Of a DNA stretch of 53,197 bases, positions 1 through 10,114 are shown piece after piece. Both the position numbers and the translations under genes were made by a program. How positions within the stretch are numbered: position 1 is the stretch's first letter; every line of letters starts with the position of its first letter. Under the pieces are notes generated by a model. The model ran no database searches, was not told where the DNA came from, and was given only the letters and a program-made list of their open reading frames with translations. Location of the stretch: positions 1 to 53,197 of the forward strand of contig JALELB010000012.1 of NCBI GenBank assembly GCA_022768805.1. The letters are read 5' to 3'. This DNA comes from Ruminococcus sp. (GTDB lineage: Bacteria; Bacillota; Clostridia; Oscillospirales; Ruminococcaceae).

Positions 1-661
1 GGAATACACGATTTGCCTGATCCAGCACCTCTGATTTCAACTTACGCCGCAAAAGGTCAAAGTTTGGCTTGCGGTCAGACAAATTGTGACAGTCCGAGCC
101 GAATAAAAATGGAAGCTTCCGCTTGAATACTTCCCTGGCAATCCTGTTCTGGCGAAAGCCCTCAAAGGCCTCCACATTGATCTGAAAAATAGCATCCCAG
201 CCCAGCACCGTGTTAAACTCTTCCTCTGTATACCACATCAGATAACGATGAATATGGGCAATCACCGGCGTCAGCCCATGCTGCACCGCAATGGCATGAA
301 TCTCCGCCTCCATCCAGCTCTGGTAGGGAGCATAGGGCAGCTCCAGCAGGATCAGATCCGTACCACTGACAGCAAGCTGCGCCAGCTCCGGCACGTCACT
401 GATTCCCTGCTCGATGGCAACCTCCGCCCCCAGCAGCAGCTCTACCGGAGGCTGCTGCTTCAGCAGCGTGTCAAAGCGTGCCTGTCTTCTTTGCAGATAG
501 TCCGCCGCCCGCTTTTCCCGGTGCAGATAAAAATGCGGCGTCGCCACCACACACTCCGCCCCCTGGGCATGCAGCTGGGCAAGCATCTGCATGGACATTT
601 CCACGCTCTCGCTGCCGTCATCCATATCCGGGAGAATATGCGTATGTGCATCCGTCAGCAT
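1..661 (-). CDS. CpsB/YwqE-type PHP-domain protein-tyrosine phosphatase, truncated by the window edge
   Basis: Metal-dependent phosphatase that removes phosphate from the tyrosine tail of bacterial tyrosine kinases controlling capsule/exopolysaccharide synthesis. The minus-strand translation starts MLTDAHTHILPDMDDGSES, the family's N-terminal metal motif (usually DxHxHxLPxxDDGS), followed by ATPHFY, LLGAEV, IAHIHRY and FGSDCHN, all PHP metal-ligand motifs, so the active site looks complete. About 220 residues are visible; relatives are about 240-260, so only the C-terminal end is missing. The ATG overlaps the stop of the upstream kinase gene by 7 bases (ATGCTGA), which implies translational coupling and a dedicated kinase-phosphatase pair. 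Confidence 0.93.
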   Translation of the reverse strand, partial: MLTDAHTHILPDMDDGSESVEMSMQMLAQLHAQGAECVVATPHFYLHREKRAADYLQRRQARFDTLLKQQPPVELLLGAEVAIEQGISDVPELAQLAVSGTDLILLELPYAPYQSWMEAEIHAIAVQHGLTPVIAHIHRYLMWYTEEEFNTVLGWDAIFQINVEAFEGFRQNRIAREVFKRKLPFLFGSDCHNLSDRKPNFDLLRRKLKSEVLDQANRVF

Positions 662-2175
662 GTGGAACCTTCCTTTTCCCTGTCATTCTCCGGTTTCTTC
701 TCCGGACGCTGGGTATCCTCAGCATAGCGATATTCATACTGATATTTGTCCTGGTATTTATCACTGGAATAGTAGCTGCTGCCGTGCCTGGAGGAGATCT
801 CATTGACGGCATAGCCCAGCACGTTGCAGTTGGCCAGCTCCAGCCGGTTGGATGCTTCCTCCAGCGCCGGGAAGGTGGTAGTGCCATAGTGTACCACCAT
901 AATCACGCCTGCAATCTCCCGGGACAGACCTGCCACATCAGAAACCACGTTAATGGGCGCACAGTCGATCAGAATCATGTCGTACTGATCCTGCAGCTTT
1001 TGCAGAAGCTCCTGCATCTGTCTGGAGGACAGCAGTTCAGAAGGATTCGGCGGAATGGTACCGGAGGTCAGAATATCCAGATTGCCTGCTACATTCCGGT
1101 TCAGCGCCTTGTCCAGGGGCTTTTCCCCGGTGATGACATTGGTAAGGCCGGCCTTGTTGCTTAACCTGAAGCACTTATGCTGCACCGGCTTACGCAGGTC
1201 TGCATCAATCAGCAGCACCTTCTTGTCCGTCTGCGACAATGCAACTGCCAGATTGGCAGCTGTAACGGATTTGCCCTCTCCCGGATTTGCACTGGTCAGG
1301 GCAACAATGTGGCTGTCACAGGGGGAAATGGCAAAGGACAGCGCCGTGCGGAAGCTCTTATAGGCCTCCACTGCGAAAAAGGGTATGTCCGCATTGCCGA
1401 ACAGCAGCCGGGTTTTCCGGTCAGCATCCGTACCCCGCATCTTTTTCTTCGCCTTGCTGCCGATGGACCGGATCTCCGCAAGAATCGGCTTGTTGAAGCG
1501 CTTACGCAGATCTTCAGTATTCCGGACTGTATTGTCAAAAAAGTCAATCAGAAAAATCACCAGACCCGCCAGCAGCACACCGGCAAGCACACCGATTGCC
1601 GTATTCTTCATCACATTGGGAGAAACCGGTGCATCATAGATCTTGGCCTCGCCGATCTTTTCCACGGACCCGGCTCCCACAACCCGGATCAGAACCTCCG
1701 GAGCCACATCCGCCATGATGTTGCAAAGCTCGGCAGACAGGGCTGCGTTGGTGGTGGTGGCTGTAATTTTCAGCACCTCTGTATTATTCACCGCCGCCAT
1801 AGAAAAGGCACTCTTCAGGCTCTCGTTGGCAATCCTGCCGTTTTTTACGGAAAAATAGCCGGACAGCTCCTCCGGGGTATGCTGCTCCAGCAGCCGCTCC
1901 CCTACCTGATCCATCACGGCGTCATTGTTGAGAATCACAATGTACGTGCTGACCAGGGATTTGGAAACGGAGAGATCGTTGTTGTTAATCCCCTGTTGTT
2001 CCTGGCCCTCTTTATTGCGGACGTACATAGAGACATTCGACTGATATTTGTTTGGAATCATGTAATCAGAAATCAGAAATGCACCCAGGCCGAAGATCAC
2101 GGCTGCGCCGATAATCCACCAGATGCGTCTCAGTAACAGGAAAACCAGATCCTTGATTGAAATTTCATCTTTCAT
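655..2175 (-). CDS. BY-kinase: Wzz-type chain-length regulator fused to a capsular tyrosine autokinase
   Basis: Membrane tyrosine kinase for exopolysaccharide/capsule assembly. Counting from the upstream ATG at 2187: a Wzz domain with transmembrane segments near residues 20-40 and 195-217, then a BY-kinase domain with Walker A (SANPGEGKS, about 299-307), Walker A' (LLIDADLRKP, about 325-334) and Walker B (ILIDCAP, about 405-411). It ends in a tyrosine cluster (YYSSDKYQDKYQYEYRY, about 472-488), the autophosphorylation tail. In many Firmicutes the Wzz and kinase parts are separate proteins (CpsC/CpsD); here they are one chain. I prefer the ATG at 2175 because GAGGA lies 12 bases upstream, while it abuts the ATG at 2187. 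No polysaccharide genes are visible nearby. Confidence 0.93.
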   Translation of the reverse strand: MKDEISIKDLVFLLLRRIWWIIGAAVIFGLGAFLISDYMIPNKYQSNVSMYVRNKEGQEQQGINNNDLSVSKSLVSTYIVILNNDAVMDQVGERLLEQHTPEELSGYFSVKNGRIANESLKSAFSMAAVNNTEVLKITATTTNAALSAELCNIMADVAPEVLIRVVGAGSVEKIGEAKIYDAPVSPNVMKNTAIGVLAGVLLAGLVIFLIDFFDNTVRNTEDLRKRFNKPILAEIRSIGSKAKKKMRGTDADRKTRLLFGNADIPFFAVEAYKSFRTALSFAISPCDSHIVALTSANPGEGKSVTAANLAVALSQTDKKVLLIDADLRKPVQHKCFRLSNKAGLTNVITGEKPLDKALNRNVAGNLDILTSGTIPPNPSELLSSRQMQELLQKLQDQYDMILIDCAPINVVSDVAGLSREIAGVIMVVHYGTTTFPALEEASNRLELANCNVLGYAVNEISSRHGSSYYSSDKYQDKYQYEYRYAEDTQRPEKKPENDREKEGSTC

Positions 2176-2240
2176 ATGTGCTTTCATTCCTCGCTTCTAA
2201 GGCCTTTTTGCCTCTGTTCAAAAACCCATTATCTTCTTAA

Positions 2241-2269
2241 AGTGTATCATAAAGATTATTTTTTGTCAA
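2241..2269 (-). promoter_or_regulatory. Promoter of the kinase-phosphatase operon
   Basis: On the minus strand TTGACA (2269-2264), a 17-base spacer and TACACT (2246-2241) with an extended TGA. It lies about 65 bases upstream of the kinase start in an AT-rich stretch and is the only good promoter in this gap. Confidence 0.8.
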
Positions 2270-2362
2270 TATAATTGCAGGCATAGGAACAGAAATCTGC
2301 AATAACTTCACAAATTATACCCATTCCCGACACATCATCCGTACAATTTTGCAAAAACATCT

Positions 2363-2390
2363 TTCACATTAAACCGAAATGCGGTATAAT
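2363..2390 (+). promoter_or_regulatory. Promoter of radC (possibly radC-uvrB-uvrA)
   Basis: TTCACA (2363-2368), 16-base spacer, TATAAT (2385-2390). The leader then carries a small hairpin, GTCCGG / CCGGAC (2401-2418), just before AGGAGG (2431-2436) and the radC ATG. No GAAC-N4-GTTC SOS box is seen here. Confidence 0.7.
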
Positions 2391-2443
2391 AGAAGCAGAG
2401 GTCCGGCAAAATCCGGACATCTTACGGCAAAGGAGGAACAGGT

Positions 2444-3154
2444 ATGGAAAAGCGTGACGGAGGCCGGGATGAACAGAGCCTGCACACCGGCCACCGGGAC
2501 CGGATGCGGGCAAAATTCCTGCAGCAGGGACTGGAGGGCTTCCAGGAGCATGAAATGCTGGAGCTGGCACTGTTCTACGCCCTGCCCCGGGTCAATACCA
2601 ACGAGGTTGCCCACCGGCTGCTGCAGCGGTTCGGCTCCCTGGCGGATGTGCTGAATGCGGACTATCACGCACTGCGGGATGTAAAGGGCATGGGGGAAAG
2701 CAGCGCTATGCTGCTGATGCTGATTGCACAGCTTTCCCGGCAGTACCGGCTCAGTGCCCGGAAGGATCTGACCCTGAACACCTTTGACGCCACCTGTGCC
2801 TACTTCCGGGACGTATATCTGGGAGAAACGGAGGAACGGCTCCGGCTGGCGTGTCTGAACGACCATCTCCGGCTGATTTCCTGCGGCGTAGTATCCGAAG
2901 GCGCGCCCAGCAGCGTACCGGTACATATGCGCCGGCTGGTGGAATATGCTTTGCAGCAGAAAAGCGAGCTGGTGGTGCTTGCCCACAATCACCCCAACGG
3001 CACAGCGATGCCCTCCCCCGAGGATATTGCCGCCACACAGAAAATATTCAACGTGCTCAAAAGCGTGGGCATCCGGCTGGTGGATCATATTATCGTGGCC
3101 GGTGAGCATGCGGTGTCTCTGAAGGAATACGGGGCATTTTCATTATTGGATTAA
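2444..3154 (+). CDS. radC: RadC/YsxA family JAMM-domain protein
   Basis: Historically called a DNA repair protein; biochemical role is unclear. The 236-residue protein has an N-terminal helix-hairpin-helix-like region (GSLADVLNADYHALRDVKGMG, shortened here) and a C-terminal JAB1/MPN metalloprotease-like domain with the metal motif HNHPNG and following SPxD (PSPED). Length is normal for the family. The ATG has AGGAGG seven bases upstream. It is followed 36 bases later by uvrB in the same direction, an association that fits a DNA-damage context, although radC is more often found beside mreB or maf in Firmicutes. Confidence 0.93.
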   Translation: MEKRDGGRDEQSLHTGHRDRMRAKFLQQGLEGFQEHEMLELALFYALPRVNTNEVAHRLLQRFGSLADVLNADYHALRDVKGMGESSAMLLMLIAQLSRQYRLSARKDLTLNTFDATCAYFRDVYLGETEERLRLACLNDHLRLISCGVVSEGAPSSVPVHMRRLVEYALQQKSELVVLAHNHPNGTAMPSPEDIAATQKIFNVLKSVGIRLVDHIIVAGEHAVSLKEYGAFSLLD

Positions 3155-3155
3155 C

Positions 3156-3175
3156 GCAGCACTGCGCAGTGCTGC
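3156..3175. repeat. Perfect 20-bp palindrome between radC and uvrB
   Basis: The sequence GCAGCACTGC followed by its exact reverse complement sits between the radC stop and the uvrB ribosome site. It could be an RNA hairpin that separates the cistrons or a DNA operator; there is no T-tract after it, so it is not a normal terminator. Confidence 0.6.
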
Positions 3176-3190
3176 CTGAAAGGAGAACCT

Positions 3191-5161
3191 ATGGAACAGG
3201 CATGCTTCCATCTGAAATCGGATTATCAGCCATCGGGGGATCAGCCGGAGGCCATCGAACAGCTGGTGGAGGGGCTGAACCAGGGGGAAAAGGGACAGGT
3301 GCTGCTGGGGGTAACCGGCTCCGGCAAAACCTTCACCATGGCAAATGTAATTGCAAGGGTCAACCGCCCCACCCTGGTGCTTGCCCACAACAAGATTCTG
3401 GCAGCCCAGCTGTGCTCGGAGTTCAAGGAGTTTTTCCCGGACAATGCGGTGGAATACTTTGTGTCCTACTATGACTACTACCAGCCGGAGGCCTACATTC
3501 CCAGCACCGACAGCTTCATTGAAAAGGATTGCTCCATCAACGACGAGATCGACCGGCTGCGTCATTCCGCCACCACCGCCCTGGCGGAACGCCGGGATGT
3601 GATCATCGTGGCAAGCGTATCCTGCATCTACTCCCTGGGCAGCCCGGAGGAATACCGCTCCATGGTGGTCTCCGTGCGGCAGGGTATGGAAAAATCCCGG
3701 GAGCAGCTGATGGCGGAGCTGGTGCGGATCCAGTATGAGCGGAACGACATCAGCTTGGAGCGCAACAAATTCCGGGTACGGGGAGATGTGGTGGAAATAT
3801 GCACCTCCGGCACGGCGGACCGGGCGCTGCGGATTGAATTTTTCGGAGACGAGATCGACCGGATCAGCGAGATCAACATGGTGACAGGGGAAATCCTTGC
3901 CACCCTGCAGCATGCGGCAATCTTCCCTGCCAGCCACTACATTGTGGGCAGGGACAAGCTGGAGGACGCCATTGCGGACATCGAAGCGGAGCTGGCGGAG
4001 CGTGTAGCGTTCTTCGAGGCAAATCACCAGCTCATCGAGGCCCAGCGCATTGCCCAGCGCACCCGGTACGACATAGAAATGCTCCGTGAAATCGGCTTTT
4101 GCAGCGGCGTAGAGAACTACTCCCGGGTGCTGTCACGGCGTCCCCCGGGCAGTGTGCCCTACACCCTGCTGGATCACTTCCCCAAGGACTTTCTGCTGAT
4201 CGTGGACGAGAGCCATGTGACCCTGCCCCAGGTCCGTGCCATGCAGGCCGGGGATCACGCCCGGAAGAAAACCCTGATCGACTACGGCTTCCGGCTGCCC
4301 AGCGCCTATGACAACCGGCCCCTGAGCTTTGAGGAATTCAATGACCGGATCGGCCAGGCGATTTATGTCAGCGCCACACCGGGACCTCTGGAAAAGGAGC
4401 GCTCCGGCAGGATTGTAGAGCAGGTGATCAGACCAACCGGTCTGCTGGATCCCCTGGTTACGGTAAAGCCCATTGCGGGGCAGATGGAGGATCTGCTGTC
4501 GGAAATCCACAAGCGCACGGAACGGCAGGAACGGGTGCTGGTCACCACCCTCACCAAGCGGATGGCGGAGGATCTGACGGACTACCTGGAGGGCATGGGG
4601 GTGCGGGTACGGTATCTGCATCACGACATCGACACCATCAAGCGTATGGAGATCATCCGGGATCTGCGGATGGGGGAATTCGACGTGCTGGTGGGCATCA
4701 ACCTGCTCCGGGAGGGGCTGGATATTCCGGAGGTTTCCCTTGTGGCAATCCTGGACGCAGACAAGGAGGGCTTCCTCCGGTCGGAAACCTCCCTGATCCA
4801 GACCATCGGCAGAGCCGCCCGGAATGCCCAGGGTGAGGTCATCATGTACGCTGACTGCGTCACCGGCTCCATGGAACGGGCCATTACGGAAACGGAGCGG
4901 CGCCGGAGCATCCAGATGGCCTACAACGAAGCCCACGGCATCATTCCCCGGACCATTCACAAGGATGTACGGGAAGTGCTGGAGATCTCCTCCAAGGAAA
5001 CCGTGGAGCAGGAAACCCATGCGCCGAAAATGTCCAGAACGGAACGGCAGAAGCTGATCGCTACCCTGACGGATCAGATGAAGCAGGCAGCAAAGATGCT
5101 GGAATTCGAGCATGCCGCATATCTGCGGGACAAAATCGCCCAGTTACAGGCAGAGGGCTGA
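3191..5161 (+). CDS. uvrB: Excinuclease ABC subunit B
   Basis: Helicase-like damage-verification subunit of nucleotide excision repair; receives DNA from UvrA and recruits UvrC. At 656 residues it is full length. Walker A is GVTGSGKT (about residues 39-46), the beta-hairpin region reads [10 protein letters not shown], the DEAD-like motif is VDESH, and the C-terminal UVR motif for UvrC contact is present ([20 protein letters not shown], about 630-650). The ATG is preceded by AAAGGAG. uvrA follows after 28 bases, so both subunits are probably made from one transcript. Confidence 0.98.
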   Translation: MEQACFHLKSDYQPSGDQPEAIEQLVEGLNQGEKGQVLLGVTGSGKTFTMANVIARVNRPTLVLAHNKILAAQLCSEFKEFFPDNAVEYFVSYYDYYQPEAYIPSTDSFIEKDCSINDEIDRLRHSATTALAERRDVIIVASVSCIYSLGSPEEYRSMVVSVRQGMEKSREQLMAELVRIQYERNDISLERNKFRVRGDVVEICTSGTADRALRIEFFGDEIDRISEINMVTGEILATLQHAAIFPASHYIVGRDKLEDAIADIEAELAERVAFFEANHQLIEAQRIAQRTRYDIEMLREIGFCSGVENYSRVLSRRPPGSVPYTLLDHFPKDFLLIVDESHVTLPQVRAMQAGDHARKKTLIDYGFRLPSAYDNRPLSFEEFNDRIGQAIYVSATPGPLEKERSGRIVEQVIRPTGLLDPLVTVKPIAGQMEDLLSEIHKRTERQERVLVTTLTKRMAEDLTDYLEGMGVRVRYLHHDIDTIKRMEIIRDLRMGEFDVLVGINLLREGLDIPEVSLVAILDADKEGFLRSETSLIQTIGRAARNAQGEVIMYADCVTGSMERAITETERRRSIQMAYNEAHGIIPRTIHKDVREVLEISSKETVEQETHAPKMSRTERQKLIATLTDQMKQAAKMLEFEHAAYLRDKIAQLQAEG

Positions 5162-5189
5162 TGGGCAAAGGAAAGGATACTATAACATT

Positions 5190-8012
5190 ATGCAGGATAA
5201 AATCATCATCCGGGGTGCCAGAGAGCACAACCTGAAAAACGTGGATCTGGAGATCCCCCGGGACAAGCTGATCGTCATGACGGGGCTTTCCGGTTCGGGC
5301 AAGTCCTCCCTGGCCTTCGACACGATTTATGCGGACGGACAGCGCCGGTATATGGAAAGCCTGTCCTCCTACGCCCGGCAGTTTTTGGGACAGATGGAAA
5401 AGCCGGACGTGGACAGCATCGACGGCCTGTCCCCCGCCATCTCCATCGACCAGAAAACCACCTCGAAAAACCCCCGTTCCACCGTGGGTACCGTTACGGA
5501 AATCTACGACTATCTGCGGCTTCTGTACGCCCGGATCGGCATTCCCCACTGTCCCGTATGCGGCAGGGAGATCCGGCAGCAGACCGTGGATCAGATCGTG
5601 GACCAGGTGCTGAAGCTGCCGGAGGGCACCCGGATTCAGCTGCTGGCGCCCATCGTCCGGGGCAGAAAGGGCGAATACGCCAAGGAACTGGAGGGGGCAC
5701 GGCGCTCCGGCTATGTGCGGGTCCGGGTGGACGGCAGCATGTATGAGCTCAGCGAAAAGATCCCCATGGACAAGAACAAGAAGCACAATATTGAGATTGT
5801 GGTGGATCGTCTGGTGGTCAAGGAGGGGATCCGTTCCCGGCTGACGGACAGTCTGGAAACGGTGATTTCCCTGACAGAGGGGCTGATTCTCATCGATGTG
5901 ATCGGCGGAGAGGAAAAGCTCTATTCCCTCAATTATGCCTGCCCGGAGCACGGGGTCAGCATCGGGGAGCTGACTCCCCGGATGTTCTCCTTCAACAACC
6001 CCTTCGGCGCCTGCGATACCTGCGGCGGTCTGGGGGCATACCGGCGGATTGACCCGGCGCTGGTGGTGCCCAACCCGGATCTGAGCATCCGGCAGGGTGC
6101 CATAAAGGCCATGGGGTGGAACTCCCTGGACGAAGGCTCCATCAGCATGATGTACTATACCGCCATTTCCAAAGAGTACGGCATCTCCCTGGACGTGCCG
6201 GTAAAGGAGCTTACCCAAAAGCAGCTGAATCTGTTTTTATACGGCACCGGCAAGCATGTGCTGCACCTGGAGCGCACCACCGCCTACGGCAGCGGCAGCT
6301 ACGACGCCCCCTTTGAGGGGGTTATCCACAACCTGGAACGCCGGTACCGGGAATCCGCCAGTGAAACTGCCCGGGAAAGCACCGAGGAGCTTATGTCCGA
6401 GGTCAGCTGTCCGGACTGCCACGGCAGACGGCTCAAGCCGGAATCCCTGGCAGTTACCGTAGGCGGCATCAACATCAGCCAGCTGTGCGAGTACTCCGTG
6501 ACCCAGGCCATCGACTTTTTCAAGGCGCTGAAGCTCACCGACCGGGAGCAGATGATCGCCCGGCTGATTATCAAGGAAATCAACTCCCGGCTTGGGTTCC
6601 TCAGCAGCGTGGGGCTGTCCTATCTGACCCTGTCCCGGGCGGCGGGCACCCTGTCCGGCGGCGAAAGCCAGCGGATCCGGCTTGCCACCCAGATCGGCTC
6701 CTCCCTGATGGGGGTGCTGTATATTCTGGACGAGCCCAGCATCGGTCTGCACCAGCGGGACAATGACAAGCTGATTGCCACCCTGAAGCGGCTGCGGGAT
6801 CTGGGCAACACGGTGATTGTGGTGGAGCATGACGAGGATACCATGCGGGCGGCGGATTATATCGTGGATATCGGTCCCGGCGCCGGCGTCCACGGCGGAC
6901 AGATCGTCTGCGCCGGCACCTATCAGGACATTGTGGCATGCAAAGAATCCGTCACCGGTCAGTACCTCAGCGGCGCAAAGCATATTCCCGTACCGGAAAG
7001 CCGGCGGCAGGGCAACGGGAAATCCCTGTGCTTTTTCGGGGCGGCGGAGCATAACCTGCAGAATATCGACGTGGAGATTCCCCTGGGCAAGTTCGTATGC
7101 GTCACCGGTGTATCCGGCTCCGGAAAGTCCTCCCTGGTGAACTCCATCATCTACCGGTATCTGGCGGCAAAGCTAAACCGGGCAAAGCTGAAGCCCGGCG
7201 CTTTCCGGAAATGCACCGGGCTGGAGCACCTGGACAAGGTCATCAACATTGACCAGTCCCCCATCGGCAGAACCCCCCGTTCCAATCCCGCCACCTATAC
7301 GGGAGTATTCACCGATATCCGGGAGCTGTTCTCCAGAACCGAGGACGCCAAGACCCGGGGCTATGATGCAGGCCGGTTCTCCTTCAACATCAAGGGCGGC
7401 CGCTGTGAGGCCTGTGAGGGAGACGGCATTCTGAAAATTGAAATGCACTTTTTGCCCGACGTATACGTGCCCTGTGAGGTCTGCAAGGGGCGGCGCTATA
7501 ACCGGGAAACCCTGGAGGTACACTACAAGGGCAAGTCCATTTATGATGTGCTGGAGATGACCGTGGACGAAGGAGTGGAATTCTTTGAGGCCATCCCGAA
7601 AATCGCCAGAAAGCTGAAAACCCTCCAGGAGGTGGGGCTGGGATATATCAAAATCGGACAGCCTGCCACCACCCTGTCCGGCGGCGAGGCTCAGCGGGTA
7701 AAGCTGTCCACAGAGCTTTCCAAGCGGCCCACCGGCAAGACCATTTATATCCTGGACGAGCCCACTACCGGTCTGCATACAGCGGATGTACACAAGCTCA
7801 TCGAGGTGCTCAGCAAGCTGGTGGACGCAGGCAATACGGTGCTGGTCATCGAGCATAATCTGGACGTCATCAAGGTGGCGGATCATATCATCGACCTGGG
7901 CCCGGAGGGAGGCGACGGAGGCGGCACCCTGGTGGCAGCAGGCACCCCGGAGGAGATTGCTGCTCATCCGGAATCCTATACCGGACAGTATCTGAAGCCA
8001 TACCTGAAATAA
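5190..8012 (+). CDS. uvrA: Excinuclease ABC subunit A
   Basis: Damage-sensing ATPase of nucleotide excision repair. The 940-residue product has two ABC modules, each with Walker A (GLSGSGKS and GVSGSGKS) and a signature (LSGGESQR and LSGGEAQR), plus the zinc-binding CxxC pairs ([25 protein letters not shown]). The start is ATG at 5190, giving [17 protein letters not shown], the normal family N-terminus, with AAAGGAAAGG upstream; an in-frame ATG at 5112 lies inside uvrB and is rejected. It forms a unit with uvrB. Confidence 0.98.
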   Translation: MQDKIIIRGAREHNLKNVDLEIPRDKLIVMTGLSGSGKSSLAFDTIYADGQRRYMESLSSYARQFLGQMEKPDVDSIDGLSPAISIDQKTTSKNPRSTVGTVTEIYDYLRLLYARIGIPHCPVCGREIRQQTVDQIVDQVLKLPEGTRIQLLAPIVRGRKGEYAKELEGARRSGYVRVRVDGSMYELSEKIPMDKNKKHNIEIVVDRLVVKEGIRSRLTDSLETVISLTEGLILIDVIGGEEKLYSLNYACPEHGVSIGELTPRMFSFNNPFGACDTCGGLGAYRRIDPALVVPNPDLSIRQGAIKAMGWNSLDEGSISMMYYTAISKEYGISLDVPVKELTQKQLNLFLYGTGKHVLHLERTTAYGSGSYDAPFEGVIHNLERRYRESASETARESTEELMSEVSCPDCHGRRLKPESLAVTVGGINISQLCEYSVTQAIDFFKALKLTDREQMIARLIIKEINSRLGFLSSVGLSYLTLSRAAGTLSGGESQRIRLATQIGSSLMGVLYILDEPSIGLHQRDNDKLIATLKRLRDLGNTVIVVEHDEDTMRAADYIVDIGPGAGVHGGQIVCAGTYQDIVACKESVTGQYLSGAKHIPVPESRRQGNGKSLCFFGAAEHNLQNIDVEIPLGKFVCVTGVSGSGKSSLVNSIIYRYLAAKLNRAKLKPGAFRKCTGLEHLDKVINIDQSPIGRTPRSNPATYTGVFTDIRELFSRTEDAKTRGYDAGRFSFNIKGGRCEACEGDGILKIEMHFLPDVYVPCEVCKGRRYNRETLEVHYKGKSIYDVLEMTVDEGVEFFEAIPKIARKLKTLQEVGLGYIKIGQPATTLSGGEAQRVKLSTELSKRPTGKTIYILDEPTTGLHTADVHKLIEVLSKLVDAGNTVLVIEHNLDVIKVADHIIDLGPEGGDGGGTLVAAGTPEEIAAHPESYTGQYLKPYLK

Positions 8013-8045
8013 TATCCCGGGAGAAATAAATTCACAATTTGTTCA

Positions 8046-8074
8046 TTGCAATTGAAGCAAGAGCATGCTATAAT
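8046..8074 (+). promoter_or_regulatory. Promoter of the beta-glucosidase gene
   Basis: TTGCAA (8046-8051), 17-base spacer, TATAAT (8069-8074) with extended TGC. It makes the glucosidase independently transcribed from uvrA. No CcpA-like catabolite site is obvious. Confidence 0.75.
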
Positions 8075-8105
8075 GCACGCATCATTTGCTGAAAGGAGCA
8101 GAAAC

Positions 8106-9440
8106 ATGAGTTTTCAGAAGGACTTTTTGTGGGGCGCAGCTGCTGCCTCTTATCAGATCGAGGGCGCATATCAGGAGGACGGCAAGGGACTGAATATCTG
8201 GGACGTATACACCCGGGAGCCGGGGCATGTGGCCTTTAATGAAAATGGCGACGTGGCATGCGACCACTACCACCGGTTCAAGGAGGATGTGGCGCTGATG
8301 AAGCAGATCGGGCTGAAGGCATACCGGCTGTCCATCAGCTGGGCACGGGTGATGCCCAACGGTACCGGTGAGGTAAATCCGGCGGGCATCGCCTTCTACA
8401 ATGGGCTGATTGACGAATTGCTGGCAGCAGGCATCGAGCCCCTGGTGACCATCTTCCACTGGGACTATCCCTATGCCCTGCACTGCCGGGGCGGCTGGCT
8501 CAATCCTGCATCCTCCGACTGGTTTGCAGCATACACCAAGGTGCTGGTGGACCATTTCTCCGACCGGGTGCGGTACTGGATGACCATCAACGAGCCCCAG
8601 GTGTTTATTACGGAGGGTTACCGGCTGGGAGGCTTTGCTCCCTTCATGAAGCATCCGGACGGAGATCTCATCCGGATGACCCACAATGTGCTGCTGGCAC
8701 ACGGCAAGGCTGTCCGCACCATCCGGGAGCATGCAAAGCGCACCCCCATCATCGGCTTTGCGCCCACCGGCCCCTGCGTGGTGCCTGCCAGCGAGTCCCC
8801 GGAGGACGTGGAAAAGGCACGGGCTGCTTCCTTTGATTTCACCAAGGAAAATTTCACCTCCAGCAATGCCTGGTGGGGAGATCCCATTGTGCTGGGGCAC
8901 TACAATCCCAGGGCATATGAATTGTTCGGGGATCTGATGCCGAAAGAGAATCCGGCAGAGATGGAGTTGATTTCCCAGAAGCTGGACTTCTACGGCGCCA
9001 ATATCTACTGGAGCATGCAGGGAGGAGAGCTGGGCACAACCCTTACCGGCTGTCCGAAGAACAATCTGGCATGGCCCCTGACCCCGGATGTGATGTACTG
9101 GTCCATCCGGTTCCTGCACGAGCGCTATCAGCTGCCCCTGATGATTACCGAAAACGGCATGGCCGGTCATGACTGGGTGGCGCTGGACGGCAAGGTGCAC
9201 GATCCGGACCGGATTGACTTCCTGACCCGGTATCTGCGCAGCTGCAAGCGTGCAGCGGACGAGGGGCTGCCCCTGATCGGCTATATGCACTGGTCCATCA
9301 TGGACAATTTCGAGTGGTCAAGAGGCTACGACCAGCGCTTTGGTCTGATCCACGTGGATTACGGTACCCAGAAGCGCACGATGAAGGATTCCGCCTACTG
9401 GTATGCAAAGGTCATTGCGGAAAACGGAGAGAATCTGTGA
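8106..9440 (+). CDS. GH1 family beta-glucosidase
   Basis: Retaining beta-glycosidase, probably cytoplasmic, releasing glucose from cello-oligosaccharides or aryl glucosides. At 444 residues it has the GH1 N-terminal signature FLWGAAAASYQIEGA, the acid/base glutamate in INEP (E163) and the nucleophile in ITENG (E349). No signal peptide is seen. The start at 8106 is set by AAAGGAG; an in-frame upstream ATG at 8046 lies in the promoter. No PTS or transporter gene is adjacent. Conserved residues do not include an obvious phosphate-binding K/Y pair I can confirm, so 6-phospho-beta-glucosidase is not fully excluded. Confidence 0.93.
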   Translation: MSFQKDFLWGAAAASYQIEGAYQEDGKGLNIWDVYTREPGHVAFNENGDVACDHYHRFKEDVALMKQIGLKAYRLSISWARVMPNGTGEVNPAGIAFYNGLIDELLAAGIEPLVTIFHWDYPYALHCRGGWLNPASSDWFAAYTKVLVDHFSDRVRYWMTINEPQVFITEGYRLGGFAPFMKHPDGDLIRMTHNVLLAHGKAVRTIREHAKRTPIIGFAPTGPCVVPASESPEDVEKARAASFDFTKENFTSSNAWWGDPIVLGHYNPRAYELFGDLMPKENPAEMELISQKLDFYGANIYWSMQGGELGTTLTGCPKNNLAWPLTPDVMYWSIRFLHERYQLPLMITENGMAGHDWVALDGKVHDPDRIDFLTRYLRSCKRAADEGLPLIGYMHWSIMDNFEWSRGYDQRFGLIHVDYGTQKRTMKDSAYWYAKVIAENGENL

Positions 9441-9448
9441 TACGCAAA

Positions 9449-9488
9449 AGCCGCCGCTGCACTTTTCATGCAGCGGCGGCTGTTTTTT
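9449..9488 (+). terminator. Intrinsic terminator after the beta-glucosidase
   Basis: A 13-bp perfect stem (AGCCGCCGCTGCA and complement, loop of 7) followed by TGTTTTTT. It stands directly before the 3' end of the convergent S4-protein gene. Confidence 0.95.
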
Positions 9489-9493
9489 GAACC

Positions 9494-9739
9494 TTAGCCC
9501 TCAATGACCTGATACTGGTCGGCAGCGGTTTCCTTGGTGGCATACTCCGAAACCTGCAGCACCCGGACCTTCAGCGGACGCTGCCCCATAGCGATCTCAA
9601 TCACGTCTCCCACCTTGACATCATAGGACGCCCGGGCGATCTTGCCGTTAACCAGGATCCTGCCGGCGTCGCATGCCTCATTGGCAATGGTACGGCGCTT
9701 AATCAGCCGGGTCACCTTCAGATATTTATCCAGTCTCAT
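9494..9739 (-). CDS. rqcP: RqcP-like S4-domain RNA-binding protein (YabO/Hsp15 family)
   Basis: Small S4 RNA-binding protein of ribosome-associated quality control; in Bacillus it helps RqcH add alanine tails on stalled 50S subunits. The 81 residues begin MRLDKYLKVTRLIKRRTIANEAC and include the S4 loop GRILVNGK. It is the last gene of mazG-HU-rqcP; in B. subtilis mazG (yabN) and yabO are direct neighbours, so the position supports orthology. The gene ends next to the terminator of the facing glucosidase. Confidence 0.9.
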   Translation of the reverse strand: MRLDKYLKVTRLIKRRTIANEACDAGRILVNGKIARASYDVKVGDVIEIAMGQRPLKVRVLQVSEYATKETAADQYQVIEG

Positions 9740-9802
9740 ACGCTTCTCCTAATGAAAAAGGGCAGCGACGCAGCTGCGCCCCTGCCCACATGCTCATACG
9801 GC

Positions 9803-10078
9803 TTACTTGTTGACTGCGTCCTTCAGCGCCTTACCGGCCTTGAATACGGGAGCCTTCTTTGCCGGTGTGATCATTTCCTCGCCGGTGCGGGGGTTCTTGC
9901 ACTTCTTCTCGCCTCTCTCGCGAACCTCAAAGGTGCCGAAGCCAACGATCTGGACCTTCTCACCCTGTGCAACTGCGTCAGTGATGCAGTCGATCACGGT
10001 GTTGATTGCCATCTCTGCATCCTTCTTCGGGCAATTTGCCTTTTCGGAAACTGCCTTTACCAAATCTGCCTTTGTCAT
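9803..10078 (-). CDS. hup: HU-family histone-like DNA-binding protein
   Basis: Nucleoid protein that bends DNA as a dimer. The 91 residues start MTKADLVKAVSEKA and carry the beta-arm signature GFGTFEVRER...NPRTGEE; length is standard. The ATG at 10078 is eight bases from GGAGG; the earlier in-frame ATG at 10084 is only two bases away and is unlikely. It lies between mazG and rqcP with gaps of 36 and 63 bases. Confidence 0.97.
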   Translation of the reverse strand: MTKADLVKAVSEKANCPKKDAEMAINTVIDCITDAVAQGEKVQIVGFGTFEVRERGEKKCKNPRTGEEMITPAKKAPVFKAGKALKDAVNK

Positions 10079-10114
10079 GTTCATATCCTCCAAATCATGA
10101 TAATTATGATATTG

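Noticed and set aside
2188..3190. An SOS/LexA box (GAAC-N4-GTTC) upstream of radC or uvrB.
   Set aside because: Not found; only a different palindrome at 3156-3175 and a small hairpin at 2401-2418.
5112..5189. A 26-codon N-terminal extension of uvrA starting inside uvrB.
   Set aside because: No ribosome site, and the sequence from ATG 5190 is the standard family N-terminus with AAAGGAAAGG upstream.
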